A stretch of 25,439 bases of DNA from Weeksellaceae bacterium (lineage in GTDB: Bacteria; Bacteroidota; Bacteroidia; Flavobacteriales; Weeksellaceae): contig JAKOOI010000290.1 in assembly GCA_022701475.1 (NCBI GenBank), positions 1 through 25,439 of the forward strand. Reading direction: 5' to 3'. A program made the translations under genes and the position numbers. Shown here piece after piece: positions 14,000 through 23,903 of this stretch (position 1 is the stretch's first letter; each line of letters starts with the position of its first letter). Below the pieces are notes generated by a model. It was given only the letters and a program-made list of their open reading frames with translations, was not told the DNA's origin and did no database searches.

Positions 14000-15165
14000 G
14001 TAAATGAAATTTTAACATTATCTTTAGCCATAAATACAATCGGCAGAAAGAACATCCATTGAAATGCAATCGATTCAAGATAAGGATTGGTAAAAGAACT
14101 CAACAAGATCGAAATAAACCCCAACAGCCAAAAATTTTCGAGTCTGTCCTTGAATAGGTTTCTGATATTCCACCCCATGGTACTCACCAGCGAAGCCAGG
14201 ATGATGATAAAGGTAATGATCCCGAAACGCATGATGGTAGCCAGTATTAACACTTCGTAATTAAATCTTTTTACATAGTCTCTGATAATAAAAACTTCAT
14301 CGAACCCCGTTCCGTAAGGATAATTTTTGATGGCTTCGATAATTTCTTTCGTCTGTTGGCTCCTTTCCTCTCCTCCGGACTCTTTCACTTTGTTAAGGTT
14401 CGTCTCAATATATTGTGACAGGTCAATGGAGAAATAATCTTCCACCATCCTGTAATTATACGCCAGGCCTATGAATAAAAAGATCATCAGGAACATGGAT
14501 ATTGCCACACTTTTTTTAATATTTAAAAAGTTGAAAATGAAATAATAAAATACCCCCAGCAGAAAAGTAAGAATCAGGGCCGTTCTTCCGGAGAGGAAAA
14601 TTGTAATGATAAACAGCAGGGTGTAAAGAATCACCAGAAATTTCGGGAAGAGTTGGGTAATTGTTTTAAAATTAATCGCAAAAAAGATCAGGGTTCCATA
14701 AACGTGCAGGGTAAATCCAAGCTTGTTGGTATCGATATTAGGGTTTGCAAAAAAAAGTTTTACAATGGAAATATAGCCCATAGACATTAATGCATACAGT
14801 ACGATGACGCTTCCCAAGGAAAAAAAGGAAATCACCGAAAGTAATTTAATGATTTTCCTGTAATCAAAGGTGGCTTTAAGATAAGTACCGATCACGATCC
14901 AGCAGAACGGAGATATACAGTACTTGAAAAATAATTCCGGAAAAAAACTTGAATATTTTGTATTGCCTATCATGTAAAAAACAAATATGACAGACAATAC
15001 CAGCCAGAAGAATAAAATTTTATAGTTGTAGGTAATCTTTCCGCGCAGAATGATGGCTGCTGTACTCAGAATCATGACGGCAATGGTAGGCGCAAGGAAT
15101 GAATTCGGAAATATCATTGCCAAAATTCCCAAAAGGATAAGTAATGCATTAATAAATTTCTCCAT
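13996..15165 (-). CDS. wzy: O-antigen polymerase/ligase-family protein (Wzy candidate)
   Basis: This protein has about ten to twelve membrane segments and one large extracytoplasmic loop at about residues 237-295, the typical Wzy/WaaL topology. LSGRTALILTF (about 191-201) just before the loop and YPYGTGFDEVF (about 282-292) at its end are features of the Wzy_C family, in which a loop Arg/Gly region contacts the undecaprenyl diphosphate chain. I chose the ATG at 15163-15165 (389 aa). A TTG 16 codons upstream would overlap the wzx gene and adds a polar start, whereas the ATG gives a 10-nt gap. Next to wzx, it is the most likely capsule polymerase. Confidence 0.85.
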   Translation of the reverse strand: MEKFINALLILLGILAMIFPNSFLAPTIAVMILSTAAIILRGKITYNYKILFFWLVLSVIFVFYMIGNTKYSSFFPELFFKYCISPFCWIVIGTYLKATFDYRKIIKLLSVISFFSLGSVIVLYALMSMGYISIVKLFFANPNIDTNKLGFTLHVYGTLIFFAINFKTITQLFPKFLVILYTLLFIITIFLSGRTALILTFLLGVFYYFIFNFLNIKKSVAISMFLMIFLFIGLAYNYRMVEDYFSIDLSQYIETNLNKVKESGGEERSQQTKEIIEAIKNYPYGTGFDEVFIIRDYVKRFNYEVLILATIMRFGIITFIIILASLVSTMGWNIRNLFKDRLENFWLLGFISILLSSFTNPYLESIAFQWMFFLPIVFMAKDNVKISFT

Positions 15166-15175
15166 GAAACAGGTA

Positions 15176-16459
15176 TCAGCTCTTGATCTTATTTTTTCTG
15201 AAATGGACAACACCTTTTGCCGTCACCAACAAAAGATATATCACGGAAGCAAACATGGAACTGTAGGCGGCAAACAGAATCCCCATTTTCGGAATGAAAA
15301 AGATATTCATTCCAAAGTTACAGATAACCGATACAATAACGGCAAAAAGCATAAACTTAGTATCTTCATACAGTTCGAGAGGCTTATGGGCAAGCATGGC
15401 AAACTGCCATAAAAACACACTGATGACCAACGGTATCAGAAGCCTGAAATTTTCCGTACTCTGTTCCAATCCTAATATATCCAGGAACATTTCTTTAAAA
15501 ATACTGATGAAAGCAACAGCGGAAACCAGCAGGAATACCTCTACGGCTAGCAGGTAAAAGATCAGCTTCAGTGCTTCATTCTGTTTCTTTTCGTTGAACT
15601 TACGCGCCATCATCGGAAAGCCTGCGATAAGAATAGGAGAACAGATCATGGTAATGCTCTTGGACAGAATATCATAAATAGAAGAATACACCCCTACCTT
15701 GTAAGGGGTTTCGAACATATTGATAACATACCGGTCTCCAACATTCAGAACGGTAGATATAGTAAACCACAGGGCCAGCGGCCATCCGTAATCAAAATAT
15801 CTTTTATTATCTGCATAAAGCATGACGATATATTTTCTGTCAAACTTTTTTATAAGTATCCCAAAAGCCCCCTTTATTATTTTAAACTCTTTCCTAAGCA
15901 GCGGCAGGATAGAGATCATAAAGCTCAAAAAGAAGCAGAGCGTGAGAATCAGGACATTATCTATTTTACTTTTTAACAGAACAAAGAAAAGCAGGCTTCC
16001 CGCCAAAACCCCTGCCCTGATCAGATTCAGGGCCAATGTCTGTCCTGCCTTAAAGTTTGACTGATAGAACATAATTCCCAATGCCGACAGCCCACCCAAA
16101 ATAAGTGAACCTACTCCTAAAAAAGGGATAATAAAGTTGTTATTCAAAAAGAATATAATCCCCAGCGATACTAATGAAAGAGGGATAAAAACCGAAAAAA
16201 AAATCTGGTATATATTAATTTTAAATCCCGTGCTGTTATCATTAAACCGGATGACACACTGATTAAGCCATCCTCCTCCGAAAGAAATCAATATCAGGAT
16301 TACATTTTGGATCAATGAAAACTCTCCGTAAACGGCAACCGTATATTTTTGGGTGATAATAGGAATGGTAATAAAACTTATTAATCCACTTATCAACAGT
16401 CCAATAAAATAAATTGAAAAATTTTTAAAAAATAGGGAAGATCTTATCTTATTAAACAT
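15176..16459 (-). CDS. wzx: Lipid-linked oligosaccharide flippase (Wzx, polysaccharide transport family)
   Basis: This 427-aa protein has about twelve to fourteen hydrophobic segments with the Wzx/MOP pattern: IITQKYTVAVYGEFSLIQN near the start, then GDRYVINMFETPYKVGVYSSIYD in the middle and a basic end. These match polysaccharide biosynthesis flippases, which move the undecaprenyl-linked repeat unit across the inner membrane. It starts 1 nt after the stop of the UDP-sugar dehydrogenase. Sequence is more AT-rich than the enzyme genes, as is usual for wzx and wzy. Substrate cannot be read from sequence. Confidence 0.92.
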   Translation of the reverse strand: MFNKIRSSLFFKNFSIYFIGLLISGLISFITIPIITQKYTVAVYGEFSLIQNVILILISFGGGWLNQCVIRFNDNSTGFKINIYQIFFSVFIPLSLVSLGIIFFLNNNFIIPFLGVGSLILGGLSALGIMFYQSNFKAGQTLALNLIRAGVLAGSLLFFVLLKSKIDNVLILTLCFFLSFMISILPLLRKEFKIIKGAFGILIKKFDRKYIVMLYADNKRYFDYGWPLALWFTISTVLNVGDRYVINMFETPYKVGVYSSIYDILSKSITMICSPILIAGFPMMARKFNEKKQNEALKLIFYLLAVEVFLLVSAVAFISIFKEMFLDILGLEQSTENFRLLIPLVISVFLWQFAMLAHKPLELYEDTKFMLFAVIVSVICNFGMNIFFIPKMGILFAAYSSMFASVIYLLLVTAKGVVHFRKNKIKS

Positions 16460-16460
16460 A

Positions 16461-17744
16461 TTATAATCTTGCGTCGGATTCTTCCAGCAAACCTTTTACA
16501 TCATATACCACGGCATTCTCTTTCTTCAGATTTTCAAGATTGATATCCAGGAAATCTTTATGTGCAACCCCCAGGACCATACAGTCGAATTTCTGATCCG
16601 GCAGCTCGTTAAAACTTTCGATTCCATATTCGTGCCTTACCTCATCTGGATTTGCCCACGGATCATACGTTTTTACTTTGACGCCGAAATCTTCCAGCGC
16701 CTGGATTACATTAACTATTTTGGTATTTCTTACATCCGGACAGTTTTCCTTAAAGGTAATTCCCAGCATAAGAATTTCCGCACCGTTGACATTGATGTTT
16801 TTTTTGATCATGGCTTTCACTACCTGTTCGGCAATGTATTTCCCCATGGAATCGTTCAGCCTTCTCCCGGCCAGGATAATCTCCGGGTGATAGCCGAATT
16901 CCTGTGCTTTCTGAGCAAGATAATAAGGATCCACTCCAATGCAATGTCCACCTACCAGTCCGGGTCTGAATGGTAAAAAATTCCACTTTGTGCCGGCCGC
17001 CTCAAGAACATCATGCGTATTGATATCCATCAGATTAAAGATCTTTGCCAGTTCATTTACAAAGGCAATATTGATATCTCTCTGTGAGTTTTCGATAACT
17101 TTTGCCGCTTCCGCAACTTTGATGGTGGGTGCCAGATGCGTTCCGGCTACAATTACGGCCCGATACAGGTCATCTACTATTTTTCCTATCTCCGGAGTAG
17201 AGCCTGAGGTTACCTTAAGAATTTTTTCAACCGTATGTTCTTTATCTCCGGGGTTTATCCTTTCAGGGGAATATCCGGCATAAAAATCAATATTATATTT
17301 CAAACCTGAGGTTTTCTCAATAACAGGGATGCAGTCTTCTTCCGTAGCGCCGGGATATACGGTAGATTCGTAAATCACGATATCTCCTTTTTTAATGACC
17401 TTTCCTACGGTTTCACTCGCCTTTACCAAAGGAGTAAGGTCCGGCCTGTTATTTTTATCAACGGGTGTGGGAACGGTAATTACATAAATGTTGGAATCTC
17501 TGATATCATCCAGGTTGGCAGAACAGAATAACCCTTTCTGTTCCGAAGAAGGATTGTTTTCCGTAAGAACGGACTGTAAGACTTCATCTTCCACTTCCAG
17601 TGTTATATCTTTCCCTTTTTTCAATTCATCCACGCGATGAGAATTGATATCGAATCCGACTACCGGAAATTTTGTAGCAAAAAGTCTCGCCAGCGGCAAA
17701 CCCACATATCCAAGACCTATAATTGAAATTTTGTAATTCATCAT
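16461..17744 (-). CDS. wbpO: UDP-N-acetylhexosamine 6-dehydrogenase (WbpO/TviB type)
   Basis: This 427-aa NAD-dependent enzyme oxidises C6 of a UDP-N-acetylhexosamine to the uronic acid. It has the GLGYVGLP cofactor motif at 10-17, TVPTPVD near 90-96, YAGYSPERINPGD near 155-167, and the catalytic Cys268 in GGHCIGVDPYYL, then GITFKENCPDVRNTK. These are characteristic of WbpO/TviB/WbpA rather than UDP-glucose dehydrogenase. With the WbpP-type epimerase directly upstream (1-nt gap), UDP-GalNAcA is the likely product, by either order of oxidation and epimerisation. Two consecutive ATGs start the gene; I used the first. Confidence 0.92.
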   Translation of the reverse strand: MMNYKISIIGLGYVGLPLARLFATKFPVVGFDINSHRVDELKKGKDITLEVEDEVLQSVLTENNPSSEQKGLFCSANLDDIRDSNIYVITVPTPVDKNNRPDLTPLVKASETVGKVIKKGDIVIYESTVYPGATEEDCIPVIEKTSGLKYNIDFYAGYSPERINPGDKEHTVEKILKVTSGSTPEIGKIVDDLYRAVIVAGTHLAPTIKVAEAAKVIENSQRDINIAFVNELAKIFNLMDINTHDVLEAAGTKWNFLPFRPGLVGGHCIGVDPYYLAQKAQEFGYHPEIILAGRRLNDSMGKYIAEQVVKAMIKKNINVNGAEILMLGITFKENCPDVRNTKIVNVIQALEDFGVKVKTYDPWANPDEVRHEYGIESFNELPDQKFDCMVLGVAHKDFLDINLENLKKENAVVYDVKGLLEESDARL

Positions 17745-17745
17745 G

Positions 17746-18741
17746 TTATTTTAAATTTTCCCAATACCAGCTTACAGCTTCTTTAAGACCTTCCTTTACT
17801 GTATACTGAGGGATGTATCCTAAAAGTTTTTCCGCTTTTTCTATCGATGCCAGCGAGTGGGCCACATCCCCTTTTCTGTAAGGCCCGTATTCGGCCCGGA
17901 TGTCCCTGATCCTTTCATCATATCCTGAAAGGTATTCTTTAAGGTAGTCCAAAAGATCGTTAAGGGTGGTCCTGTCTCCGCAGGCTACGTTATATACTTC
18001 ATTTAAAGCGGCTTCATCAGATGAAGTAACAGCAAGGAGATTCATCTGCACCACATTGTCTATGTAAGTAAAATCCCTTGAATATTCGCCGCCGCCGTTG
18101 ATCACAGGCGATTGATGGCTGATCAGCAACTGAACAAATTTCGGAATGACAGCAGCATAAGGACCGTTGGGATCCTGCCTTTTTCCGAATACATTAAAAT
18201 ACCGCAACCCTATCGTATCAAAATCATAGGTTTTTTTGAAAACATCTGCATAGAGTTCGTTTACGTATTTCGTGATCGCGTAAGGAGAAAGGGGCTTACC
18301 GATTTTCTCTTCTGTTTTAGGTAAGGCAGCGGAATCTCCATAGGTAGAAGACGAGGCAGCATATACCATTCTTTTCACTCCCATATCCTTAGCCGCTACC
18401 AGCATATTGAGAAAGCCTCCTACATTTACATCATTGCTCGTTATCGGATCATTGATAGATCTTGGAACCGATCCCAGAGCGGCCTGATGCAAAACATATT
18501 CCTGCTCTTCACAGGCTCTTCTACACATTTCAAGATCCCGTATATCTCCTTCGATAAGCGTAAAATCAGGATTCGCAAAAAACGGCTCTATATTTTCCCT
18601 TTTTCCTGTTGCAAAGTTATCCAGGCAGGTTACCTGCGCTTTAAGGCTTAAAAGCTTTTCGATCAGGTTGGAGCCGATGAATCCGGCACCTCCGGTCACC
18701 AATATTTTTTTTCCTTCAAGGAACTTAAAATCAACACTCAT
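17746..18741 (-). CDS. wbpP: UDP-N-acetylglucosamine (or uronic acid) C4-epimerase (WbpP/TviC type)
   Basis: This 331-aa extended SDR has TGGAGFIGSN at 16-25, Ser130-132, and the catalytic YxxxK Tyr154/Lys158. QAALGSVPRSINDP near 86-99, KRQDPNGPYAAVIPKF and GGGEYSRDFTYIDNV are WbpP-type signatures that distinguish it from GalE. WbpP interconverts UDP-GlcNAc and UDP-GalNAc; TviC acts on the uronic acids. Paired with the dehydrogenase downstream, it supplies the UDP-GalNAc/GalNAcA branch of the repeat unit. It begins 6 nt after the wzc stop. Confidence 0.92.
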   Translation of the reverse strand: MSVDFKFLEGKKILVTGGAGFIGSNLIEKLLSLKAQVTCLDNFATGKRENIEPFFANPDFTLIEGDIRDLEMCRRACEEQEYVLHQAALGSVPRSINDPITSNDVNVGGFLNMLVAAKDMGVKRMVYAASSSTYGDSAALPKTEEKIGKPLSPYAITKYVNELYADVFKKTYDFDTIGLRYFNVFGKRQDPNGPYAAVIPKFVQLLISHQSPVINGGGEYSRDFTYIDNVVQMNLLAVTSSDEAALNEVYNVACGDRTTLNDLLDYLKEYLSGYDERIRDIRAEYGPYRKGDVAHSLASIEKAEKLLGYIPQYTVKEGLKEAVSWYWENLK

Positions 18742-18747
18742 GTTTTT

Positions 18748-21111
18748 TTACAGTTTATCTTTTAATCTTTCCAGCCAGTTTTTTTCTTTGGCAGTATATC
18801 CATAGCCATATTTATTGCCGTAACCGAAATCATCTTTACTGATATCATTAAGGACAAACCCTACATTTTTTATTTTGTTTTCTTCAATATTGGAATTAGC
18901 GAAATCAATGAGGTTCTTTTCCGTAAACCTCGATCTTGCGACATATAAGGTAGCGTCTGCGAAATCGGAAATCAGGAAAGTATCCGTTACAAGCATCAAT
19001 GGTGCCGTATCTACTATGATATAATCATACTTTGTTTTCAGCTCATTCAGCAGGTTTTCAAATCTTCCGTTACTAAGAAGCTCCGTAGGATTGGGAGGGA
19101 TAGTGCCGGAATAGATGACATCACAGTTCGGATTGAATGAGGTGACATGTACAATATCTTCTATTTGCGTATGATCGGAGTAAAGGTATTCCGTTAATCC
19201 TGCAAGTCCTTTTCTGGCCGTGTTGTACCGCTGCAGCTGCGGGTTTCTGATATCGGCCCCGATAATGATTGCTTTTCTGTTAGGATTTGCCAGTGTAAGT
19301 ACAAGATTTACTGATACGAACGTTTTTCCTTCCCCCTGGACGGTAGAAGTTACATAAATAATTTTTCCTTTATCTTTTTTACCAAGCAGGAAATTCATAT
19401 TGGTAATAAGGATTCTGAATGCTTCGGCCAAAGGAGTAATATCGTTTACGGCAACAATATCGCTTTCTCCCTTTGTGAGGCTTGGAATTTCCCCGATAAC
19501 TGCCGTCGAAGAAAGTTTTTCCAAGTCATGCCGGGTTTTGATTTTATTATTGAACAGCTCTTTCAGATAAATTAAAGCGAAAGGAAGAATGGTACCGATA
19601 ATCAACGCAGCGAGATAAGCAAGCATTTTCTTGGGAGCTATAGGCGACGGAGAAGCGTAGGCTTCATCAATCACTCTGGCCTTAGGCGCCGTGATAGACT
19701 CGGCGATTGCAGTTTCTTCCCTTTTTTTAAGCAGGAGCAGGTAAAGGTTTTCTTTAATCTGCTGTTGTCTTTCGATGCCTCTGAAAATTTTCTCAATGGA
19801 AGGAAGTTTTGAAATCTTACCGGAAACCTTATTCTGTTCACCGATATATTCTCCCCTGGCAAGTTCCAGCCCTACTTTATTTCTCTGCAGGCTTTGCGTT
19901 ACGGAAGACCGCATCTGATCCAGCTGTTTGGTGATATCTACAACTACCGGGTTTTCCGCAGTGGCAGATTCCAACAATCTTTTTCTCTGGATTACCAGCT
20001 GATTGTAGGTATCGATGCTTGAAACGGCTTCGCTGTTCGATAACCCCACATTGGTTGGCAAAACCTGATACTGCCCCTGCCTGTTGACATAGTTCAGAAG
20101 AGCATTCGTAAGTTCAAGCTGGCTATCCAGCTCCAGCTGTTTCTGTCTCGCAGCAGCAGAATTTTCCAAGCTTATTTTCGCTTCTGTTTCAAGATCAGTC
20201 AGCTGGTTCCTCGATTTGAAATCTTCTTTCTGGTTTTCAACATCACCCAGCTCTACGGCAAGCTTTTTTACCCGGTCATCGATAAAATCAAGAGTCTTTC
20301 TGGATTCAGAAGATTTGTCGATGATGGCATCATTATTATAAGCATCGATCAGATGATTGAGTATGTCCTTTGCCTTTTCTACCTGCGGATAATTCATCAT
20401 CAGCTGAACAACGGTAACGTCCCTGTTGACCAGCCCTACATTCAGCATCCTTTGAAGCGTATTGGTTTTTGCTTCAACAGAAGACAATACCAGATTCAGA
20501 GTATTTGTATCAATACCTTTTACAAGTTTCGGATCAAAACTTTTATTTTTAATGATAATAATATTTGCATAGGGAAGGCTGATGGTCCTTCCGAACTCAG
20601 AAACAACAGGTTTTTTCAATTCTTCTGAGGACAGGGTAATTTTATTGCCATTTATTGAAAGGGCCAGGGATTTTACACTGAAACCGCTTTTAGGTTTTTC
20701 GTTGATCATTTTTACTTCAACAGGAGAGGTATCCTTATAAAGCTCAACCGCCTGGAATTTCGTGTTGCCGTAGATATCGGCCTGCAGGTTCTGTTCAACC
20801 ACCACGGTACGCATCAGCTTTTTCGATTTGAAAATCTGAATTTCGTTATCAACGCTGTTTGTTTTCATCCCTCCGAATCCGGACAGATCTTTTAAAACAT
20901 CCGTATCCGAAGACGATGTGGTATTCTTGGAATCTTTTATCAGAACCGTTGACTGGATGTTGTAAACGGGAACAACAAATTTTAATTTTATGTAAGCGAT
21001 AAACAATGCCAGGGCTGCCGAGATAACAAACCAGTACCAGTTTTTCAGATAGGGCTTTATGATTTCGCTTAAGTTCAGTTCTTCTTTTTTAGGATTATTT
21101 CTATTGCTCAT
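18748..21111 (-). CDS. wzc: Polysaccharide co-polymerase with tyrosine autokinase domain (Wzc type)
   Basis: I chose the ATG at 21109-21111 (787 aa; [13 protein letters not shown]), with AAGAAG about 10 nt upstream; a TTG just before it adds one residue. The protein has a cytoplasmic start, a membrane segment at about 26-49, a large periplasmic region with coiled-coil stretches near 270-345 and 395-470, a second membrane segment at about 496-517, and a cytoplasmic BY-kinase. The kinase shows Walker A VQGEGKT near 591-597, A' [10 protein letters not shown] near 615-624 and Walker B YIIVDTAP near 697-704. The C-terminal tyrosine cluster is Tyr764, 768, 770 and 772, probably autophosphorylated. 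It controls chain length and export with Wza. No Wzb-like phosphatase is in the window. Confidence 0.94.
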   Translation of the reverse strand: MSNRNNPKKEELNLSEIIKPYLKNWYWFVISAALALFIAYIKLKFVVPVYNIQSTVLIKDSKNTTSSSDTDVLKDLSGFGGMKTNSVDNEIQIFKSKKLMRTVVVEQNLQADIYGNTKFQAVELYKDTSPVEVKMINEKPKSGFSVKSLALSINGNKITLSSEELKKPVVSEFGRTISLPYANIIIIKNKSFDPKLVKGIDTNTLNLVLSSVEAKTNTLQRMLNVGLVNRDVTVVQLMMNYPQVEKAKDILNHLIDAYNNDAIIDKSSESRKTLDFIDDRVKKLAVELGDVENQKEDFKSRNQLTDLETEAKISLENSAAARQKQLELDSQLELTNALLNYVNRQGQYQVLPTNVGLSNSEAVSSIDTYNQLVIQRKRLLESATAENPVVVDITKQLDQMRSSVTQSLQRNKVGLELARGEYIGEQNKVSGKISKLPSIEKIFRGIERQQQIKENLYLLLLKKREETAIAESITAPKARVIDEAYASPSPIAPKKMLAYLAALIIGTILPFALIYLKELFNNKIKTRHDLEKLSSTAVIGEIPSLTKGESDIVAVNDITPLAEAFRILITNMNFLLGKKDKGKIIYVTSTVQGEGKTFVSVNLVLTLANPNRKAIIIGADIRNPQLQRYNTARKGLAGLTEYLYSDHTQIEDIVHVTSFNPNCDVIYSGTIPPNPTELLSNGRFENLLNELKTKYDYIIVDTAPLMLVTDTFLISDFADATLYVARSRFTEKNLIDFANSNIEENKIKNVGFVLNDISKDDFGYGNKYGYGYTAKEKNWLERLKDKL

Positions 21112-21116
21112 CAATA

Positions 21117-21938
21117 CTACTTCTTAAATAAACTTATAACTACAGCGATAGCTGTTACGGCAATAGAAATTCCGGTAAGATAAAGAGCGGTATTCGGGTT
21201 CTGCTTAGCCGTTAAATCCTTTGTGTTGTTAGCAGAAACTATAATTGCATCTCCCTGCTTCAGATGGTAATACGGAGAATTGATTAGATTGGCATCCTGG
21301 ATGTTTACTTTTCCGTGTGTAATGTTTCCGTCTTCAGTTCTTATAATCAGGATATCATCCCTTTTACCATACATAGTCAGGTCTCCGGCAAGCCCTAAAG
21401 CATTGAGGATGGTCGCCTGGCCGTTGGCAACGGTATAATCTCCCTGCCTGTTGACTTCTCCCAAAACGGTTATTTTAAAATTAGCCAGTCTAACATTGAC
21501 GGTAGGTTCCATGACGAATCTGGTCATTTTATTTCTTAATTCGTCTTTCAGTTCCACCAGTGTTTTACCGGTAGTGTTTATTTTTCCGAGAATCGGAAAA
21601 TCGATGTCGCCGCCGGAATCAACGGTATAGGTAGGTCCTGAAATAGTTGTATTCCCCTGGGTGGGAGTATTTCCTCCTGCAAAACTGTTGTTCTGAATGA
21701 CCTCGGACGATGCGTAGTTTTGATTAAAAGGCTTTACAACATCTGCGTCTTTTGCAGTGATGAGAATAACAAGCTGATCCCCCGTCTGTATGGTATTGAC
21801 AGAATTTCTGGAAGAAGCTTCAATGGCTACCTTTTCAATATTCTGCATATAATTTAGATCATTAGGTGCTGCTGGATTAGTCTTACATGAAGCTAATGCA
21901 AGTGCAAATAATATGGTCAGTATTTTACCTTTCCTCAT
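21117..21938 (-). CDS. wza: Polysaccharide export lipoprotein (Wza type)
   Basis: I chose the ATG at 21936-21938 (273 aa, [18 protein letters not shown]). This gives a clean lipoprotein signal with lipobox LASC and lipidated Cys18; a TTG six codons upstream would fall in the promoter. The mature protein has the polysaccharide-export domain ([11 protein letters not shown]...; [11 protein letters not shown]) followed by a SLBB-like domain ([15 protein letters not shown]), and ends in a hydrophobic helix (about 247-271) with two Lys. It is shorter than E. coli Wza (about 380 aa) and the terminal hydrophobic helix may replace the amphipathic barrel helix. It would form the outer-membrane channel working with Wzc, whose ATG is 5 nt downstream. 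Confidence 0.92.
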   Translation of the reverse strand: MRKGKILTILFALALASCKTNPAAPNDLNYMQNIEKVAIEASSRNSVNTIQTGDQLVILITAKDADVVKPFNQNYASSEVIQNNSFAGGNTPTQGNTTISGPTYTVDSGGDIDFPILGKINTTGKTLVELKDELRNKMTRFVMEPTVNVRLANFKITVLGEVNRQGDYTVANGQATILNALGLAGDLTMYGKRDDILIIRTEDGNITHGKVNIQDANLINSPYYHLKQGDAIIVSANNTKDLTAKQNPNTALYLTGISIAVTAIAVVISLFKK

Positions 21939-21946
21939 ATTTAAAA

Positions 21947-21986
21947 AATTGTACAAATATACATTTTATATTTTCTATTTATCCAA
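21947..21986 (-). promoter_or_regulatory. Bacteroidota-type promoter for wza
   Basis: TATATTTG at 21961-21954 (minus strand) matches the TAnnTTTG -7 consensus exactly. TTG at 21986-21984 lies 22 nt upstream, within the 17-23 nt range reported for flavobacterial promoters. The TTG is the Leu codon four codons from the end of the dehydratase gene (TTG GAT AAA TAG). Transcription would begin about 10 nt before the wza ATG, leaving a very short leader. Confidence 0.6.
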
Positions 21987-23903
21987 AACCTCGTAGATGG
22001 AGTTGTTGCTTTTAAATTCCGGCACAATGGATTTTAATATTTTCACGACTTCTACTTTATCCCTTCTTATGGAAGCCCTGATAAGAAATTTTGTCATTTT
22101 CTCTATTTCGATAAAGTCCATACAGGGATCTTTGGAAATCATAATTTTATCATTATGGGTAGGAAGGGTCTTTGCATCATCGCTCAAGAGTTCCTCATAG
22201 AGCTTTTCGCCGGGTCTTAATCCGGTATAGATAATTTTAATATCGATATTCGGCTCGAATCCGGATAATTTTATCATCCTCCTGGCGAGATCCAGAATCT
22301 TTACCGGTTCGCCCATATCAAAAACGAAGATCTCACCGCCATGCCCCATGGTTCCGGCCTGAAGCACCAGCTCACAGGCTTCAGGAATCGTCATAAAATA
22401 TCTTACAATATCCGGATGGGTAATGGTCACGGGTCCTCCCGATTCAATCTGTTTTTTGAAGTGCGGAATCACTGAACCATTGGAACCCAATACGTTTCCG
22501 AATCTCGTTGTGATAAACTTTGTTGTATTTCCTTCTACATTTTGAAGCGATTGCACAAAAAGCTCGGCTGTTCGTTTGGAAGCGCCCATCACATTGGTAG
22601 GATTCACCGCTTTATCTGTAGAAACCATCACAAACCTGTTGGCCTTATATTTGCTGGATAACAAGGCAATGATTTTGGAGCCCAGTACGTTTACCAGAAC
22701 ACCCTCATGCGGATTCTCTTCTACCAGCGGAACGTGCTTGTAAGCTGCTGCATGATACACCATCGAAAAATGGTACATCTGAAATAACGGCTCAATTCTA
22801 TGTTTATTGGAAACATCCGCCAAAACAAACTTGAAACTGATATGGGGAAATTTCGTTTTCATTTCAAGTTCGATATCGTACAAAGGTGTTTCCGCCTGGT
22901 CCAGAACAACGATTAATGCAGGATCAAACTGGGCTACCTGCCTTACAATTTCGCTACCAATGGAGCCTGCTCCCCCGGTCACCAGGATATTCTTTTTGTA
23001 ATGCCTGCTTTTAACTTCCTCGTTCTCAATCTTAATAGGCTTGCGGTTTAGAAGGTCCTCAATCTGAAGATTCCTGATTGATCCTCCGAAATCACTGTCT
23101 CTTAACTTTTGTACCGAAGGGGCCTTAAAGATATTGAGGTCTTTTTCGAGAAACAGGTTGACCCAGGAATTCATTTCGTCTTTAGACATCATTTCCTTTA
23201 TCACGATTACCCCGTCAATCAGGAGCTCTTCTTTGGAGTGCTGCTCAATCCTGTCTTTTGAAAGAATCGGTTTTCCCAGAAGCGATGCTCTTTTAGAGTC
23301 TGTCCTTTGGGTAAGGAATCCTACAACATGATACGGCAGGCTGGGATTATCCAGAATGGCCCGGGCAATAGCAATTGACTGCTCATCGATGCCCAAAACA
23401 AGAATCCTCCTTTTCAGGGTGCTTCTCCTGTACTCTCTTACAATATGGAAAAATTCTTTGACATATAATCTGAAAATAAACAACCCCATAAAAGAAATGA
23501 TAAAATACAGGATCAGGTATGGTGTCATGATGAACTTTGCTCCTGCTACCCATAAATATACCATATTAACAACACCTATCACAAACATAGTACAGAAGCA
23601 GGAAATCAATAGTTTGAAAAGGTCAATAAAGGTAGAATGCCTGATGATTCCCGCATATGTCTTGAAGATATACATGAATATGACATTCACAGCAATAATA
23701 CATGCAAAAACATTAGATTTATCTTTATGATAAATAAATTCATTCTGACTGATTTTCTCAATAATGTAGGTAGAAAGAAACAACGATATAACCAGAATGA
23801 TAATATCGATAATCAATATTATCCATCTGGGAAGGTATCTTACGTCCGAGAGACTGACAACATTATCCCCTCCAAAAATTTTTTTTCTAAAAGAGCCGGA
23901 CAT
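21975..23903 (-). CDS. pglF: Membrane UDP-GlcNAc 4,6-dehydratase (PglF/CapD type)
   Basis: This 642-aa protein has about four membrane segments in residues 27-148, a Rossmann-like domain beginning RILVLGIDEQS near 166, and a C-terminal dehydratase domain with TGGAGSIGSE at 309-318. The catalytic region shows HAAAYKHVPL (384-393), STDK (428-431) and MxxxK (Met439/Lys443), where Met replaces the usual SDR Tyr as in PglF. It converts UDP-GlcNAc to UDP-4-keto-6-deoxy-GlcNAc at the inner membrane, feeding the PglE-like enzyme (176-1312). It opens the long run, with a 263-bp gap upstream. The gap to wza is 36 bp and contains a promoter, so this gene may be expressed separately from the export genes. 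Confidence 0.93.
   Translation of the reverse strand: MSGSFRKKIFGGDNVVSLSDVRYLPRWIILIIDIIILVISLFLSTYIIEKISQNEFIYHKDKSNVFACIIAVNVIFMYIFKTYAGIIRHSTFIDLFKLLISCFCTMFVIGVVNMVYLWVAGAKFIMTPYLILYFIISFMGLFIFRLYVKEFFHIVREYRRSTLKRRILVLGIDEQSIAIARAILDNPSLPYHVVGFLTQRTDSKRASLLGKPILSKDRIEQHSKEELLIDGVIVIKEMMSKDEMNSWVNLFLEKDLNIFKAPSVQKLRDSDFGGSIRNLQIEDLLNRKPIKIENEEVKSRHYKKNILVTGGAGSIGSEIVRQVAQFDPALIVVLDQAETPLYDIELEMKTKFPHISFKFVLADVSNKHRIEPLFQMYHFSMVYHAAAYKHVPLVEENPHEGVLVNVLGSKIIALLSSKYKANRFVMVSTDKAVNPTNVMGASKRTAELFVQSLQNVEGNTTKFITTRFGNVLGSNGSVIPHFKKQIESGGPVTITHPDIVRYFMTIPEACELVLQAGTMGHGGEIFVFDMGEPVKILDLARRMIKLSGFEPNIDIKIIYTGLRPGEKLYEELLSDDAKTLPTHNDKIMISKDPCMDFIEIEKMTKFLIRASIRRDKVEVVKILKSIVPEFKSNNSIYEVLDK

Noticed and set aside
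15166..15213. TTG start for the Wzy candidate, 16 codons upstream of the ATG
   Set aside because: It would overlap the wzx coding end by 38 nt and add a polar stretch before the first membrane helix; the ATG at 15165 gives a normal 10-nt gap.
21939..21956. TTG start for wza
   Set aside because: It falls at the -7 promoter element and would put six extra residues before a textbook lipoprotein signal peptide.
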